DNA of 64,000 bases from Salinispora fenicalii (GCF_000514815.1 NZ_AZWQ01000020.1:74500-138499), one strand, 5' to 3'. Positions 42,365-52,889 are shown, counted from the stretch's first letter. Numbers and translations are program-made. The notes: generated from the letters alone by a model not told the origin.

Positions 42365-42759
42365 GACGACCGCCCGGCCCGCTCGATGAAGCGCTGCCGG
42401 TCAACCAGGAGCCGCTCCACCCGCCCCTCGGCGACGGTGGACCCGCCCTCGGTGACGGAGATCGCAAACAGCAGCCGCCGACCGTCGACCTCCGTCAGCC
42501 GGGCCCGCGCCACCACGGTCCGCCCGACCGGGGTGGCGGCGCGGTGGTCCAGCTCGATTCGGACGCCCACGGTCGTGGCGCCACCGGGCAACTGGCGGGT
42601 GATCGCCGCGACCGTCGCCGCCTCGGCCAGGGCGAGAATTCGTGGCGTGCCCAAGACCGGCACGTCGCCGGAGCCAATGGCCTGGGCGGTGTCGGCATCG
42701 GTGACGGTCAGCTCCACCCGGGCGGTCGAGCCCGGGGAGAAGGGCTCCTGCATGGTCAC
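42361..42759 (-). CDS. Hotdog-fold thioesterase, FlK-like
   Basis: A 132-aa hotdog thioesterase similar in layout to fluoroacetyl-CoA thioesterases: the active-site region 'GTPRILALAEAATVAAI', 'TTVGVRIELDHRAATPVGRTVVARARL' and 'VAEGRVERLLVDRQRF'. It hydrolyses acyl-CoA thioesters in the cytoplasm. Paired with the MBL-fold gene. A real role in fluoroacetate resistance is unlikely to be decided from sequence alone. Confidence 0.75.
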   Translation of the reverse strand: MTMQEPFSPGSTARVELTVTDADTAQAIGSGDVPVLGTPRILALAEAATVAAITRQLPGGATTVGVRIELDHRAATPVGRTVVARARLTEVDGRRLLFAISVTEGGSTVAEGRVERLLVDRQRFIERAGRSS

Positions 42760-42870
42760 CAGCCTATGCGTCGGATGGCGGGCAGGCCACGCTTGAGCCG
42801 AACCGCCCGGATGCGTCCGAAGCGCCTCCTGCGTCCGCTGTTGCGCCGACCGCCGCTAACCTGGACCGCG

Positions 42871-43929
42871 ATGTCTGCTCCAATCGATCCCCAACAGCCT
42901 GCCCAAACCGACGCGCCGGTGGTGGCCGACGGCGGGCGCCGTCGCGTGATCACGATGTCGGTGTGGGGCGTCGCCTTCGTCGTCGGCTGGCTCGCCATCG
43001 GTCTGCCCACCGATCCGGTCTACGCCTTCGTCTGGATGTGGGCGGCGACCATCGCCTGGAACTCAACCCGGCCATGGCGCAGCCACCTGCGGTTCGCCCG
43101 CGACTGGCTGCCGGTGGTGTTGCTGCTCGTGCTCTACAACCTCTCTCGTGGCTTCGCCGACAACGGGGCGACACCGCACGCCTACGAGCTGATCGTCGCC
43201 GACCGGGTGATGTTCGGCTGGGCCACCGGTGGCGAAGTCCCCACGGTCTGGCTCCAGCAGCATCTCTACCAGCCCGACGTGCGCTGGTGGGACGTGCTGG
43301 TGAGCTGGGTCTACTTCTCCCACTTCGTGGTGGCGCTGGCCGCCGCCGCGGTGCTCTGGATGCGGGACCGCCAGCGGTGGGCGGCGTTCATGCGTCGCTG
43401 GGGTTTCCTCTGCGCCAGCGGCCTGGTGACGTACTTCCTCTACCCCGCCGCACCGCCGTGGTGGGCGGCGCAGAACGGGTTGCTGGAGGAGGTGGCCCGG
43501 ATCTCGACCCGGGGATGGAAGGCCTTCGGGCTGCACGGCGCGGGAAATCTGCTCAACGCCGGTCAGCTCGCGTCGAACCCGGTCGCCGCGATGCCGTCGC
43601 TGCACACCGCGTTCGCACTGTTCGTGGTGCTGTTCTTCCTTCGCGCGACGCGGAAGCGGTGGTGGCCGCTGCTCCTCGCGTACCCGCTGGCCATGACCTT
43701 CACCCTGGTCTACTCCGGGGAGCACTACGTGATCGACGTCCTGGTCGGCTGGGTGTACGTGGGGATGGCCTTCCTGGCGGTGGGCCTGGCCGAGCGATGG
43801 TGGGCGGCCCGACGCGCCCGGCGCGCCCCGGACCGGCCGGTTGAAGCGGCACCGGCCACCGTGGCGCCGGCCGATTCACCATCGGTCGATTCGCCGCCGG
43901 CCGATGAGGCGGTGGTAGCGGGCCGCTGA
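42871..43929 (+). CDS. PAP2-superfamily membrane phosphatase/phosphotransferase
   Basis: About 352 aa from ATG 42871 (MSAPIDPQQ). Six or so transmembrane segments are visible. The phosphatase motifs are 'AMPSLHTAFALFV' (motif 2 with His) and 'YSGEHYVIDVLVGW' (motif 3). This pattern matches AUR1/inositol phosphorylceramide-synthase-like actinobacterial proteins that act on lipid phosphates at the membrane. The C-terminal tail is Pro/Ala-rich. The frame remains open upstream, but there the antisense thioesterase gene is coding. Confidence 0.83.
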   Translation: MSAPIDPQQPAQTDAPVVADGGRRRVITMSVWGVAFVVGWLAIGLPTDPVYAFVWMWAATIAWNSTRPWRSHLRFARDWLPVVLLLVLYNLSRGFADNGATPHAYELIVADRVMFGWATGGEVPTVWLQQHLYQPDVRWWDVLVSWVYFSHFVVALAAAAVLWMRDRQRWAAFMRRWGFLCASGLVTYFLYPAAPPWWAAQNGLLEEVARISTRGWKAFGLHGAGNLLNAGQLASNPVAAMPSLHTAFALFVVLFFLRATRKRWWPLLLAYPLAMTFTLVYSGEHYVIDVLVGWVYVGMAFLAVGLAERWWAARRARRAPDRPVEAAPATVAPADSPSVDSPPADEAVVAGR

Positions 43930-43965
43930 TCGGCGCCGGGCCTCGCTGCCGGGGCCAGCTGCGCG

Positions 43966-45510
43966 CTATTGCCCTCGGCTGGCACGGCGAGCCTCGTGCG
44001 CGCGTGCGGTTAGCTCGGCGGCCAGGGCCCACGCCTCGGCGAGCGCTCGGTCGTCGGCGGTGGCCCCGGCGCCGCCGGCGGTGTCCGCATGCACCGTGGC
44101 CAGCCCCAACCGCCGCTGCACCGGCCCCTGCACCACTCGTACGCTCTGGATCCGCGCGTACGGCACGACCACGATCTGGCGGGTTAGCAGGCCGGAGCGG
44201 ACCGCGAACACCCGCTCGTGCAGCCCGGCACCGAGCACCGGCTGACTCAGCGGGTTCAGCCAGCGAGCCCGGGTCGGAGGTGCGGTCAGCGGCAGGTCGT
44301 CGAGGCGTACCCCGGGTAGTACCTCGGCAAGGATCGTCTCGGCGACGGGTTGCTGGCCGACAGGGAGGAGCTGGTCTGGTCGGTTACGCCCATCGGCTTC
44401 CCCCGTCGAGTAGCCGGCCACCTCCAGCCGCAGCCGCAGCCAGCCCTTCGCCCGCCACAGCAGTGGCCAGGTCGCACCGACCGTCTGTACCCGGTGTAGC
44501 GGCACGGTCTGCGCCCGAGTCTCCAGTAGGCCATTGCGGATCCGTAGGTTGTCGGCATCACGCGCCAGCTGGAAGTTCCAGTCGTCGAGCACTCGGCGGA
44601 TGGGCTGGAGCAGGATTCCGGCCATCGCGGTCAACGTGCTCGCCACTGCGACGAACGACCACGATTCCCCGGAGAGGAACTGCGTCGCCAGGAAGGCCAC
44701 CCCGAACGGGATCATGAAGGCCTGTGGGGTGAGTAGCTGGCTGACTAACAGGTCGTTGTTCCGGACGGCGTGCAGTGGTCGGCCGGGTGGGCTCGCCTCC
44801 GGCCGGACCAGCGGTGTGTCCGGTGCCGGGGCGGCGGTCTCCGGTTGCGGACCGGCCAGGGCAAGTAGCCGCTGTCGCAGGGCGGCGGCCTCCGCCACGC
44901 TCAGATAGGCCAGCGGTGCCTCGGTCTTGCCGCCGCCGACCACCTCGAGGCGCAGCTCCGCCAACCCGGTGAGCTGGGCGAGCAACGGCCGGACCACCTC
45001 TACCGCCTGGAGCCGTTCCAGCGGGATCGCCCGGATGCGTCGCCAGAGCAGGCCCTCGTACACCCGGAGCTCGCGGTCCACGACGTGATAACCGGTGTTG
45101 TACCAGCTGACCACCGCGAGCACGGTGGCGCCGAGCGCCAGCACCACCGCCAGCACCGCGAACCAGCCGACGCCGACGCGGGACAACGTGGACCAAGAGA
45201 GCCCAGCGATGACCACGACCAGCGACTTGGCGCCGTGCAGCGCGGGGGAGAGCGGGTGTAGCCGCTGCCGGCGCTCAGTGCCGTGCGGGGGCGCCGGTGG
45301 GGTGTGCGGCGGCGGGGGCATGCCGGCCGGCGGATACCAGCCGGGCTGCGGCGGGAGCACGCCGGCCGGTGGGTATCCGCCGGGGTGTGGTGGCGGAGTA
45401 GGGGGATATCCGCCAGGGTGCGGTGGCGGGATGGGTGGGTATCCGCCGGGGTGCGGCTCTGGGGCGGGTGGCCGGGTCTCTTCGGGGTCTCGCGCCGCCG
45501 GCTCGTTCAC
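43966..45510 (-). CDS. Membrane protein with two bacterial PH (DUF304/YdbT) domains
   Basis: A 514-aa protein. The N-terminal 85 residues contain five Pro-rich 'HPGGYPP' repeats. Two PH-like domains follow, marked by 'NTGYHVVDRELRVYEGLLWRRIRAIPLERLQAVEVV' and 'RNGLLETRAQTVPLHRVQTVGATWPLL', with hydrophobic pairs between. A third similar segment is 'FAVRSGLLTRQIVVVPYARIQSVRVVQGP'. The start is GTG 45510 (GTGA overlap with the upstream PH gene). The YdbS/YdbT pair is widespread; its role is not established. Confidence 0.83.
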   Translation of the reverse strand: MNEPAARDPEETRPPAPEPHPGGYPPIPPPHPGGYPPTPPPHPGGYPPAGVLPPQPGWYPPAGMPPPPHTPPAPPHGTERRQRLHPLSPALHGAKSLVVVIAGLSWSTLSRVGVGWFAVLAVVLALGATVLAVVSWYNTGYHVVDRELRVYEGLLWRRIRAIPLERLQAVEVVRPLLAQLTGLAELRLEVVGGGKTEAPLAYLSVAEAAALRQRLLALAGPQPETAAPAPDTPLVRPEASPPGRPLHAVRNNDLLVSQLLTPQAFMIPFGVAFLATQFLSGESWSFVAVASTLTAMAGILLQPIRRVLDDWNFQLARDADNLRIRNGLLETRAQTVPLHRVQTVGATWPLLWRAKGWLRLRLEVAGYSTGEADGRNRPDQLLPVGQQPVAETILAEVLPGVRLDDLPLTAPPTRARWLNPLSQPVLGAGLHERVFAVRSGLLTRQIVVVPYARIQSVRVVQGPVQRRLGLATVHADTAGGAGATADDRALAEAWALAAELTARAHEARRASRGQ

Positions 45511-46055
45511 AAGCCCTCCGCCCGGTCCCGGCCGAGCGCGGTGAGGCGGTCGCGGAGCCGGGACGCCTCCGCCGGGCGTAGCCCCGGCACTCGCGCGTCG
45601 GTGGCCGCCGCCGCCGTGTGCAGTTGAACGGTAGCCAGGTTGAAAGCCCGCTCCAGCGGGCCGGCGCTGACATCTACGAACTGCATCCGTGAGTACGGGA
45701 CGATGGAGAGCCGGCGCACCAGCAGACCGTGTCGGACCAGGAGGTCATCCTCGCGTTCGGCGTACCCCCACGCGCGTACGGCCCGCACGATGGTGACCGT
45801 CCGCAGCGCGGTCAGCAGGAGCACCCCGGCAAGGGCCACCCCGAACGCCCCCAGGCCGCTGACCGCCCACCCCACTGCCAGCCCGGCCAGCACGATGACA
45901 ATCAGCACGGCCAGCCGCAGCAGCTCAACCCAGATCAGGTCGGTGGAGACGGACTGCCAGCGGACGGTATCCGGCCAGGGCTCCAGCGGACCGGGGGGTG
46001 GACCGGTCGGGGGCGGGGCAGCGGGCGGGAGCCCGGCCTGGTCGTCGCCGGTCAC
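45507..46055 (-). CDS. Small PH-domain (DUF304/YdbS) membrane protein
   Basis: About 182 aa, taken from GTG 46055 (MTGDDQAGLPP). After a Pro-rich N-terminus there are two transmembrane helices ('LLRLAVLIVIVLAGLAVGWAV', 'FGVALAGVLLLTAL') and one PH-like domain with 'REDDLLVRHGLLVRRLSIVPYSRMQFVDVSAGPLER'. It is coupled to the larger PH protein downstream. The start is uncertain; the frame is open back to 46151. Confidence 0.78.
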   Translation of the reverse strand: MTGDDQAGLPPAAPPPTGPPPGPLEPWPDTVRWQSVSTDLIWVELLRLAVLIVIVLAGLAVGWAVSGLGAFGVALAGVLLLTALRTVTIVRAVRAWGYAEREDDLLVRHGLLVRRLSIVPYSRMQFVDVSAGPLERAFNLATVQLHTAAAATDARVPGLRPAEASRLRDRLTALGRDRAEGL

Positions 46056-46077
46056 CGTGCGGTTCCGTTGTGCGCGC

Positions 46078-46302
46078 TCACGAGTCGAGAGTAGGCGATT
46101 CGGCCGTCGGAACAACCTCGCGGAGGAAGCCCCGGGCGCCGAGGAAGTCACCGAGCGTCACCCGATGCTCGGGGCAGGCGAGCCAGGTCTTACGCCGCGC
46201 CGCGTCGTGTAGGCGGGGATTGTTCCACCGCAGCGCCCACTGGGCGGGGGCTGTGCAGCCACGAGCTGAGCAGACCAGGGCGGGGTTTGCGGGGGTCTCC
46301 AT
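46078..46302 (-). CDS. Small conserved Cys-containing protein, function unknown
   Basis: A 74-aa protein with Cys residues at 'LVCSARGCTAP' and 'WLACPEHR', which could bind zinc. The pattern 'WALRWNNPRLHDAARRKTWLACPEH' is one I recall from many actinobacteria, sometimes mislabelled as an acetone carboxylase subunit. Start ATG 46302. The stop lies 22 bp before the PH gene start, so it is probably the first gene of that operon. Confidence 0.65.
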   Translation of the reverse strand: METPANPALVCSARGCTAPAQWALRWNNPRLHDAARRKTWLACPEHRVTLGDFLGARGFLREVVPTAESPTLDS

Positions 46303-46544
46303 CTCCGCCAGTCTAAGGTGGCCGGGGAGGAGCTTGAGCGCCGGGCGACCACGGGGGGAGCCGCCCGGCGACGGGTTGAATCGTACACGTCCTGTGCCGA
46401 TTGCTGTCCACCCCGCTGACGGCGATTTCGGTGGTTCGGACCGCGGGCGTCAGGCGGGGGGTTCGCGCCGCCGCGTACCGCCACCGATCGTGTCAGTCTT
46501 GTACCCGCACCACGCCCGAGTACCGATCATGCTGTGGAGGACCG

Positions 46545-47645
46545 GTGGCCCAGCCGAGCACGCCCGATGCCAGGACCTCCGACGGGTCGACCCCGCCGGA
46601 CCCGCAGAGCACCCCGGCCGCGGACGCCACCCTGCTGGAACGGGCGCTGTTCGAGGTCAAGCGGGTGATCGTCGGGCAGGACCGGATGGTCGAGCGGATG
46701 ATCGTCGCCCTACTCGCGCGGGGGCACTGCCTGTTGGAGGGGGTTCCGGGGGTGGCGAAGACGCTCGCCGTGGACACCCTCGCCACGGTCGTCGGCGGGT
46801 CCTTCGGTCGGGTGCAGTTCACGCCCGACCTAGTGCCGGCGGACATCATGGGCACCCGGATATACCGGCAGTCGAGCGAGAAGTTCGATGTCGAACTGGG
46901 GCCGGTGTTCGTCAACTTTCTGCTCGCCGACGAGATCAACCGGGCACCCGCCAAGGTGCAGTCGGCGCTCCTGGAAGTGATGGGTGAGCGGCAGGTCTCG
47001 ATCGGCGGCGAGACGCACCCGGTGCCGGATCCGTTCCTCGTGATGGCCACCCAGAACCCGATTGAGCAGGAGGGGGTCTACCCGTTGCCGGAGGCGCAGC
47101 GGGACCGCTTCCTCATGAAGATCGTCGTGGGCTACCCGACCGCCGCCGAGGAGCGGGAGATCGTGTACCGGATGGGCGTGGCGCCGCCGGAGCCCAGTTC
47201 GGTGTTCACCACCGCCGACCTGGTCGCGCTACAACGCAAGGCGGACCAGGTCTTCGTGCACAATGCCCTGATCGATTACGCGGTCCGGCTGGTGCTGGCC
47301 ACCCGGAGCCCCGACGAGCACGGCATGCCCGACGTCGCCCAGCACATCCAGTACGGGGCGAGCCCACGAGCCTCGCTCGGCCTGGTCCGTGCCACCCGGG
47401 CCTTGGCGTTGTTGCGTGGCCGGGACTACGCGCTACCCCAGGACGTGCAGGACATCGCGCCCGACATCCTGCGGCACCGGTTGGTGCTCAGCTACGACGC
47501 GCTCGCCGACGAGGTGCCGGCCGACCACATCGTCGGCCGGGTGCTGGCGACGATCCCACTGCCTTCGGTGGCGCCGCGCCAGCAGGCCACCCCGGCTCCG
47601 GCCGTTGTGCCGCCCGGCCTCGGGTGGCCCGGGCAGCAGCCGTGA
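46545..47645 (+). CDS. MoxR-family AAA+ ATPase
   Basis: A 366-aa AAA+ protein from GTG 46545, preceded by GGAGG at 5 nt. Walker A 'LLEGVPGVAKTLAV', Walker B 'NFLLADEINRAPAKVQSALLEVM', and the sensor 'VMATQNPIEQEGVYPLPEAQRDRF' are conserved MoxR features. MoxR ATPases act as chaperones that insert cofactors or mature partner VWA proteins. It overlaps the DUF58 gene by GTGA and forms the standard MoxR-DUF58-VWA set. Confidence 0.9.
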   Translation: MAQPSTPDARTSDGSTPPDPQSTPAADATLLERALFEVKRVIVGQDRMVERMIVALLARGHCLLEGVPGVAKTLAVDTLATVVGGSFGRVQFTPDLVPADIMGTRIYRQSSEKFDVELGPVFVNFLLADEINRAPAKVQSALLEVMGERQVSIGGETHPVPDPFLVMATQNPIEQEGVYPLPEAQRDRFLMKIVVGYPTAAEEREIVYRMGVAPPEPSSVFTTADLVALQRKADQVFVHNALIDYAVRLVLATRSPDEHGMPDVAQHIQYGASPRASLGLVRATRALALLRGRDYALPQDVQDIAPDILRHRLVLSYDALADEVPADHIVGRVLATIPLPSVAPRQQATPAPAVVPPGLGWPGQQP

Positions 47646-48643
47646 CCCCACCCGCCCGTCGGCCAACCGACGCCGCCGGCCGCGATTCCGATGACTTCAC
47701 CGCCGGTAAGCGCACCGAGGCCACCTTGGCCCGGCTGCACCTGCTCGTCACCCGCAAGCTCGACGGTCTGCTCCAAGGCGACTACGTTGGTCTGCTGCCC
47801 GGTCCGGGCAGTGAGGCGGGAGACTCACGCGAATACCGCCCGGGCGACGACGTTCGGCGGATGGACTGGCCGGTCACGGCGCGTACCACGATGCCGCATG
47901 TGCGGCGCACGGTGGCTGACCGGGAGCTGGAGACGTGGCTCGCCGTGGATCTCTCGGCCAGCCTCGACTTCGGCACCGGCCGCTGGCTCAAACGGGACGT
48001 GGTGGTGGCCGCCGCCGCGGCGCTGGCTCACCTGACCAGCCGGGGCGGCAACCGGATCGGCGCGGTGATCGGCACCGGGGGCGGGTCGGCCACCGCCGGC
48101 CGGGATGCGTCGGCGGCCCGGCCCGGCCGGTTCACCCTGCTACCCGCTCGCTCAGGACGCCGGGAGGTGCAGGCCCTGATCCGGGCCGTCGCCGGCACTG
48201 AGATTCGGCCCGGCCGCGGCGACCTCGGCGCCCTGATTGACCGGTTGAACCGGCCGCCGCGGCGACGCGGTGTGGCGGTCATCGTCTCCGACTTCCTGGC
48301 CCCACCGGCCCAGTGGGCCCGGCCACTGCGCAAGCTGCGGGTACGCCACGATGTGCTGGCCATCGAGGTACTCGATCCGCGGGAGCTGGAGCTGCCCGAC
48401 GTGGGCGTACTGCCGGTGGTTGACCCGGAGACCGGCGAACTGCATGAGGTGCGGACCGGCGACCCGCGGCTGCGCCGGCGTTACGCCGAGGCAGCCGCCG
48501 CCCAGCGCGCGGAGATCGCCGCGGCGTTACGCGCCGGGGGCGCTGCCCACCTGAGGCTGCGCACTGACCGAGACTGGTTACTGGACATGGTGCGTTTCGT
48601 CGCCGCGCAGCGGCACACCCGCACCCGGGGGACGACACGATGA
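47642..48643 (+). CDS. DUF58-domain protein
   Basis: A 333-aa protein starting at GTG 47642 in GTGA overlap with the MoxR gene. The DUF58 signature is 'GDSREYRPGDDVRRMDWPVTARTTMPHVR', followed by a degenerate VWA-like half ('LAVDLSASLDFGTG', 'VAVIVSDFLAPP'). It is a usual partner of MoxR, with an unknown exact role. ATGA overlap with the next gene. Confidence 0.88.
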   Translation: MTPPARRPTDAAGRDSDDFTAGKRTEATLARLHLLVTRKLDGLLQGDYVGLLPGPGSEAGDSREYRPGDDVRRMDWPVTARTTMPHVRRTVADRELETWLAVDLSASLDFGTGRWLKRDVVVAAAAALAHLTSRGGNRIGAVIGTGGGSATAGRDASAARPGRFTLLPARSGRREVQALIRAVAGTEIRPGRGDLGALIDRLNRPPRRRGVAVIVSDFLAPPAQWARPLRKLRVRHDVLAIEVLDPRELELPDVGVLPVVDPETGELHEVRTGDPRLRRRYAEAAAAQRAEIAAALRAGGAAHLRLRTDRDWLLDMVRFVAAQRHTRTRGTTR

Positions 48644-49590
48644 TTCGCTTTCTGCAACCGTGGTGGCTCCTGGCCGTGCTGCCGGTCCTCGCCCTCGCTG
48701 GGCTGTACGTGTGGCGGCAGCTGCGTCGCCGGGCGTACGCGCTGCGGTTCACGAATGTGGAGCTGCTGCGGACCATCGCGCCGAAGGGCCTCGGGTGGCG
48801 TCGGCACGTACCGGCGACCGCGTTCCTCCTCTGCCTGCTGGTGCTCGCCGCGGCGCTGGCCCGGCCGTCGGTCGACACGCGCCAGCCCCTGGAACGGGCC
48901 ACCGTCATGCTCGCTGTCGACGTCTCCCTGTCCATGCAGGCCGACGACGTGGCCCCGAACCGGCTGGCGGCGGCCCAGGAGGCGGCGCAGCAGTTCATCG
49001 CCGAGCTGCCGGCCAGCTACAACCTGGGGCTGGTCTCGTTCGCGAAGGCGGCCAACGTGTTGGTGCCGCCGACCAAGGACCGGCAGGCAGTGGTCACCGC
49101 CATCAACGGCTTGGCGCTGGCCGAGTCGACGGCGACCGGGGAGGCGGTCTTCACCTGTCTGGAGGCGATCCGTTCGGTGCCGGCCGACGGCGCGGCGGGG
49201 ATTCCCCCGGCCCGGATCGTGTTGCTCTCCGACGGCTATCGCACGTCGGGCCGGTCGGTGGAGGAGGCCGCCGCGGCGGCGCAGGCCGCGAACGTGGCGG
49301 TCTCCACGATCGCCTTCGGGACCGACGGCGGTCAGGTCGACATCGGTGGCCAACGCCAACGGGTGCCGGTGGACCGGCTCGCCCTGGCGGATCTGGCGGA
49401 GACGACCGACGGGTACTTCTACGAGGCGGCCTCGGTGAGCGAGCTGAAGCAGGTCTACCAGGACATGGGCTCGTCGATCGGGTTCCGGACCGAACCGCGC
49501 GAGGTCACTCAGTGGTACGCCGGGGTGGCGCTGCTGCTGGCGCTCTGCGCCGGGGCGACCAGTCTGCTGTGGTCATCCCGGATCGTCTGA
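48640..49590 (+). CDS. VWA-domain membrane protein (BatA-like)
   Basis: A 316-aa protein with N-terminal (about 7-25, 'WWLLAVLPVLALAGLYV') and second (about 58-72) hydrophobic helices, a VWA domain carrying the MIDAS motif 'AVDVSLSMQADDV' (DxSxS), and a C-terminal membrane segment ('VALLLALCAGATSLLW'). The MIDAS faces either a periplasm-like side or the cytoplasm; orientation is not clear. Third gene of the MoxR operon. Confidence 0.88.
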   Translation: MIRFLQPWWLLAVLPVLALAGLYVWRQLRRRAYALRFTNVELLRTIAPKGLGWRRHVPATAFLLCLLVLAAALARPSVDTRQPLERATVMLAVDVSLSMQADDVAPNRLAAAQEAAQQFIAELPASYNLGLVSFAKAANVLVPPTKDRQAVVTAINGLALAESTATGEAVFTCLEAIRSVPADGAAGIPPARIVLLSDGYRTSGRSVEEAAAAAQAANVAVSTIAFGTDGGQVDIGGQRQRVPVDRLALADLAETTDGYFYEAASVSELKQVYQDMGSSIGFRTEPREVTQWYAGVALLLALCAGATSLLWSSRIV

Positions 49591-49641
49591 CGCGGACGCC
49601 GATGCCGACGACGGCCGGACCGAGCTGGGATTCGGTAGGGG

Positions 49642-49728
49642 TCAGTGACCGCCGCCGGCGAGGATGAAGAGGACGGCCACCCAGACCGCGGCCAGGGTGA
49701 AGCCCAGGGGGGCGACGTAACGGTTCAT
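49642..49728 (-). CDS. 28-aa single-helix membrane peptide
   Basis: A short frame from ATG 49728 (MNRYVAPLGF) to TGA 49642. After three polar residues it is one hydrophobic helix ending 'LAGGGH'. GGAG lies 9 nt before ATG. No other gene occupies this strand here. The compact 'signal-less membrane peptide' form suggests a genuine small protein, but I cannot assign it to a family. Confidence 0.45.
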   Translation of the reverse strand: MNRYVAPLGFTLAAVWVAVLFILAGGGH

Positions 49729-50941
<1,213 letters not shown>

Positions 50942-50955
50942 GAGGAGACATCGAT

Positions 50956-51723
50956 ATGTCAGGACTGCTTGCCGGCAAACGGCTGCTGGTCACCGGCGTC
51001 ATCACCGACGCCTCGATCGCCTTCTCGGTGGCGCGGCTCGCGCAGGAGAACGGCGCCCAGGTGGTGCTCACCGGCTACGGTCGGCTCTCCCTGGTCGAGC
51101 GGATCGCCAAGCGGCTACCCGAGCCGGCTCCGGTGATCGAGCTGGACGTGACCAATCGCGAGCACCTCGCCGCGCTCGGCGACCGGGTCCGGGAGCACGT
51201 CGATGGCCTCGACGGGATCGTCCACTCCATCGGCTTCGCCCCGCAGAGCTGCCTCGGCGGTGGCTTCCTCGACGCGCCGTGGGAGGACGTCGCGACGGCC
51301 GTACACGTCTCGACCTACTCGTACCAGGCCCTCGCCACCGCGGCACTGCCACTGATGGCATCGGGAAGCTCGGTGGTCGGGCTCACCTTCGACGCCACCA
51401 AGGCCTGGCCGGTGTACGACTGGATGGGCGTCGCCAAAGCCGGCCTGGAGTCCGCCAGCCGCTACCTGGCGCTGCACTTGGGCCCGAAGGGCATCCGCAG
51501 CAACCTGGTCGCGGCCGGGCCGCTGCGTACCGTCGCCGCGAAGTCGATCCCGGGCTTCGAGCAGTTCGAGGATGCCTGGTCGGCGCGGGCGCCGCTGGGC
51601 TGGAACCTCACCGACTCCGAGCCGGCCGCCCGGGCCTGTCTGGCGCTGCTCTCCGACTGGTTTCCGGCGACCACCGGCGAGATCGTCCACGTCGATGGCG
51701 GCTACCACGCCATCGGCGCCTGA
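50956..51723 (+). CDS. fabI: Enoyl-[ACP] reductase (NADH), InhA/FabI type
   Basis: A 255-aa FabI/InhA protein: 'GKRLLVTGVITDASIAFSVARL' with the loose cofactor motif of FabI, and the active-site 'YDWMGVAKAGLES' (Tyr, then Met, and Lys). C-terminal 'TTGEIVHVDGGYHAIGA'. It carries out the last reduction step of the elongation cycle. Forms an operon with fabG and is followed by a 13-bp hairpin. Confidence 0.94.
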   Translation: MSGLLAGKRLLVTGVITDASIAFSVARLAQENGAQVVLTGYGRLSLVERIAKRLPEPAPVIELDVTNREHLAALGDRVREHVDGLDGIVHSIGFAPQSCLGGGFLDAPWEDVATAVHVSTYSYQALATAALPLMASGSSVVGLTFDATKAWPVYDWMGVAKAGLESASRYLALHLGPKGIRSNLVAAGPLRTVAAKSIPGFEQFEDAWSARAPLGWNLTDSEPAARACLALLSDWFPATTGEIVHVDGGYHAIGA

Positions 51724-51730
51724 TCTGGCC

Positions 51731-51761
51731 GACGGCCCCTGCGGTCTGCGCAGGGGCCGTC
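51731..51761 (+). terminator. Terminator hairpin after fabI
   Basis: A perfect 13-bp inverted repeat (GACGGCCCCTGCG and its complement) with a 5-nt loop, 7 bp past the fabI stop. No U-tract follows. Confidence 0.7.
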
Positions 51762-51802
51762 GTATGGTCACCGGGTGACCCGGGGCCGTCGTCTGGTCAC
51801 CG
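51753..51802. repeat. 21-bp direct repeat between fabI and hemH
   Basis: GGGGCCGTCGT(A/C)TGGTCACCG occurs at 51753-51773 and 51782-51802 (one mismatch, 29-bp period). The first copy includes the right arm of the hairpin after fabI; the second leads up to hemH. Confidence 0.6.
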
Positions 51803-51825
51803 AGCCGCCGGGGAAGAATGGGGCC

Positions 51826-52857
51826 ATGGCGTACGACGCGGTGGTGCTGGTTTCTTTCGGCGGGCCCGAGCGGCCCGAAGACGTGATGCCGTTCCTACAG
51901 AACGTGACCCGGGGCCGGGGCGTGCCGCCGGAGCGGCTGGCCGAGGTCGCCGAGCACTACCAGCACTTCGGCGGGGTGTCGCCGATCAACCAGCAGTGTC
52001 GGGAACTGCTCGCCGCGGTTCGGGACGACTTCGCCGCCAACGGTGTTGATCTGCCGATCTACTGGGGCAACCGGAACTGGGACCCGATGCTCACCGACAC
52101 CGTGGCGCAGATGCGCGACGACGGAATCGAGCGGGCCCTGGCCTTTGTGACCAGCGCCCTCGGGGGATACTCCTCCTGCCGGCAGTACCAGGAGGACATC
52201 GCCGCCGCCCGGGCGGCGGTCGGCCCGGACGCCCCAGTGATCGACAAGCTCCGTCAGTTCTGGGACCACCCCGGGTTCGTCGATCCGCACGCCGACGCGG
52301 TGCGTACGGCCTTGGCCCAGCTGGACCCGGCGCGGCGGGACAGCACCCGGATCGTCTTCACCGCCCACTCGGTCCCTACCGCCGCGGCGGCCGCGGCCGG
52401 CCCGCACGGTGGCCGGTACGAGGCACAGTTGGCAGAGACCGCTCGGCTGGTACACGCCGCCGCCGCCCCGGACCTGGCCTACGACCTGGTGTGGCAGAGC
52501 CGCTCCGGGCCCCCGCAGGTATCCTGGCTGGAGCCGGACGTCAACGACCACCTCGCCGAACTGCCCGGGCAGGGGGTCACCGGGGTGGTGATCAGCCCGA
52601 TCGGGTTCGTCTCCGACCACCTTGAGGTGGTGTGGGATCTGGACACCGAAGCCCGGGAGACCGCCAAGCAGCTCGGTCTGGACTTTGTTCGCGCCGCCAC
52701 GCCGGGCACCGATCCCCGGTTCGTGGCGATGGTGCGCGAACTGGTCCGGGAGCGTACCGATCCGGCTGGCGCGATGCTGCGCCGGCGCCTCGGCGACCTG
52801 CCGATGTGGGACACCTGCCCAACAGCCTGCTGCGTCCCGGCCCACCGCCCCTCCTGA
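51826..52857 (+). CDS. hemH: Ferrochelatase (coproporphyrin ferrochelatase type)
   Basis: A 343-aa protein starting at ATG 51826 (MAYDAVVLVSFGGPE). Family motifs: 'LVSFGGPERPEDVMPFLQNV', 'YWGNRNWDPML', 'FTAHSVPTAAA' with the metal-site His, and 'ISPIGFVSDHLEVVWDLDTEA' with the conserved Glu. The C-terminus has Cys residues ('DTCPTACC') in the place where actinobacterial enzymes carry an iron-sulfur cluster. Inserts ferrous iron into (copro)porphyrin. An upstream GTG at 51775 is possible but less likely. Confidence 0.93.
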   Translation: MAYDAVVLVSFGGPERPEDVMPFLQNVTRGRGVPPERLAEVAEHYQHFGGVSPINQQCRELLAAVRDDFAANGVDLPIYWGNRNWDPMLTDTVAQMRDDGIERALAFVTSALGGYSSCRQYQEDIAAARAAVGPDAPVIDKLRQFWDHPGFVDPHADAVRTALAQLDPARRDSTRIVFTAHSVPTAAAAAAGPHGGRYEAQLAETARLVHAAAAPDLAYDLVWQSRSGPPQVSWLEPDVNDHLAELPGQGVTGVVISPIGFVSDHLEVVWDLDTEARETAKQLGLDFVRAATPGTDPRFVAMVRELVRERTDPAGAMLRRRLGDLPMWDTCPTACCVPAHRPS

Positions 52858-52889
52858 CCGCTTCGGCGGCCCGACACCAGGGATCCGAG

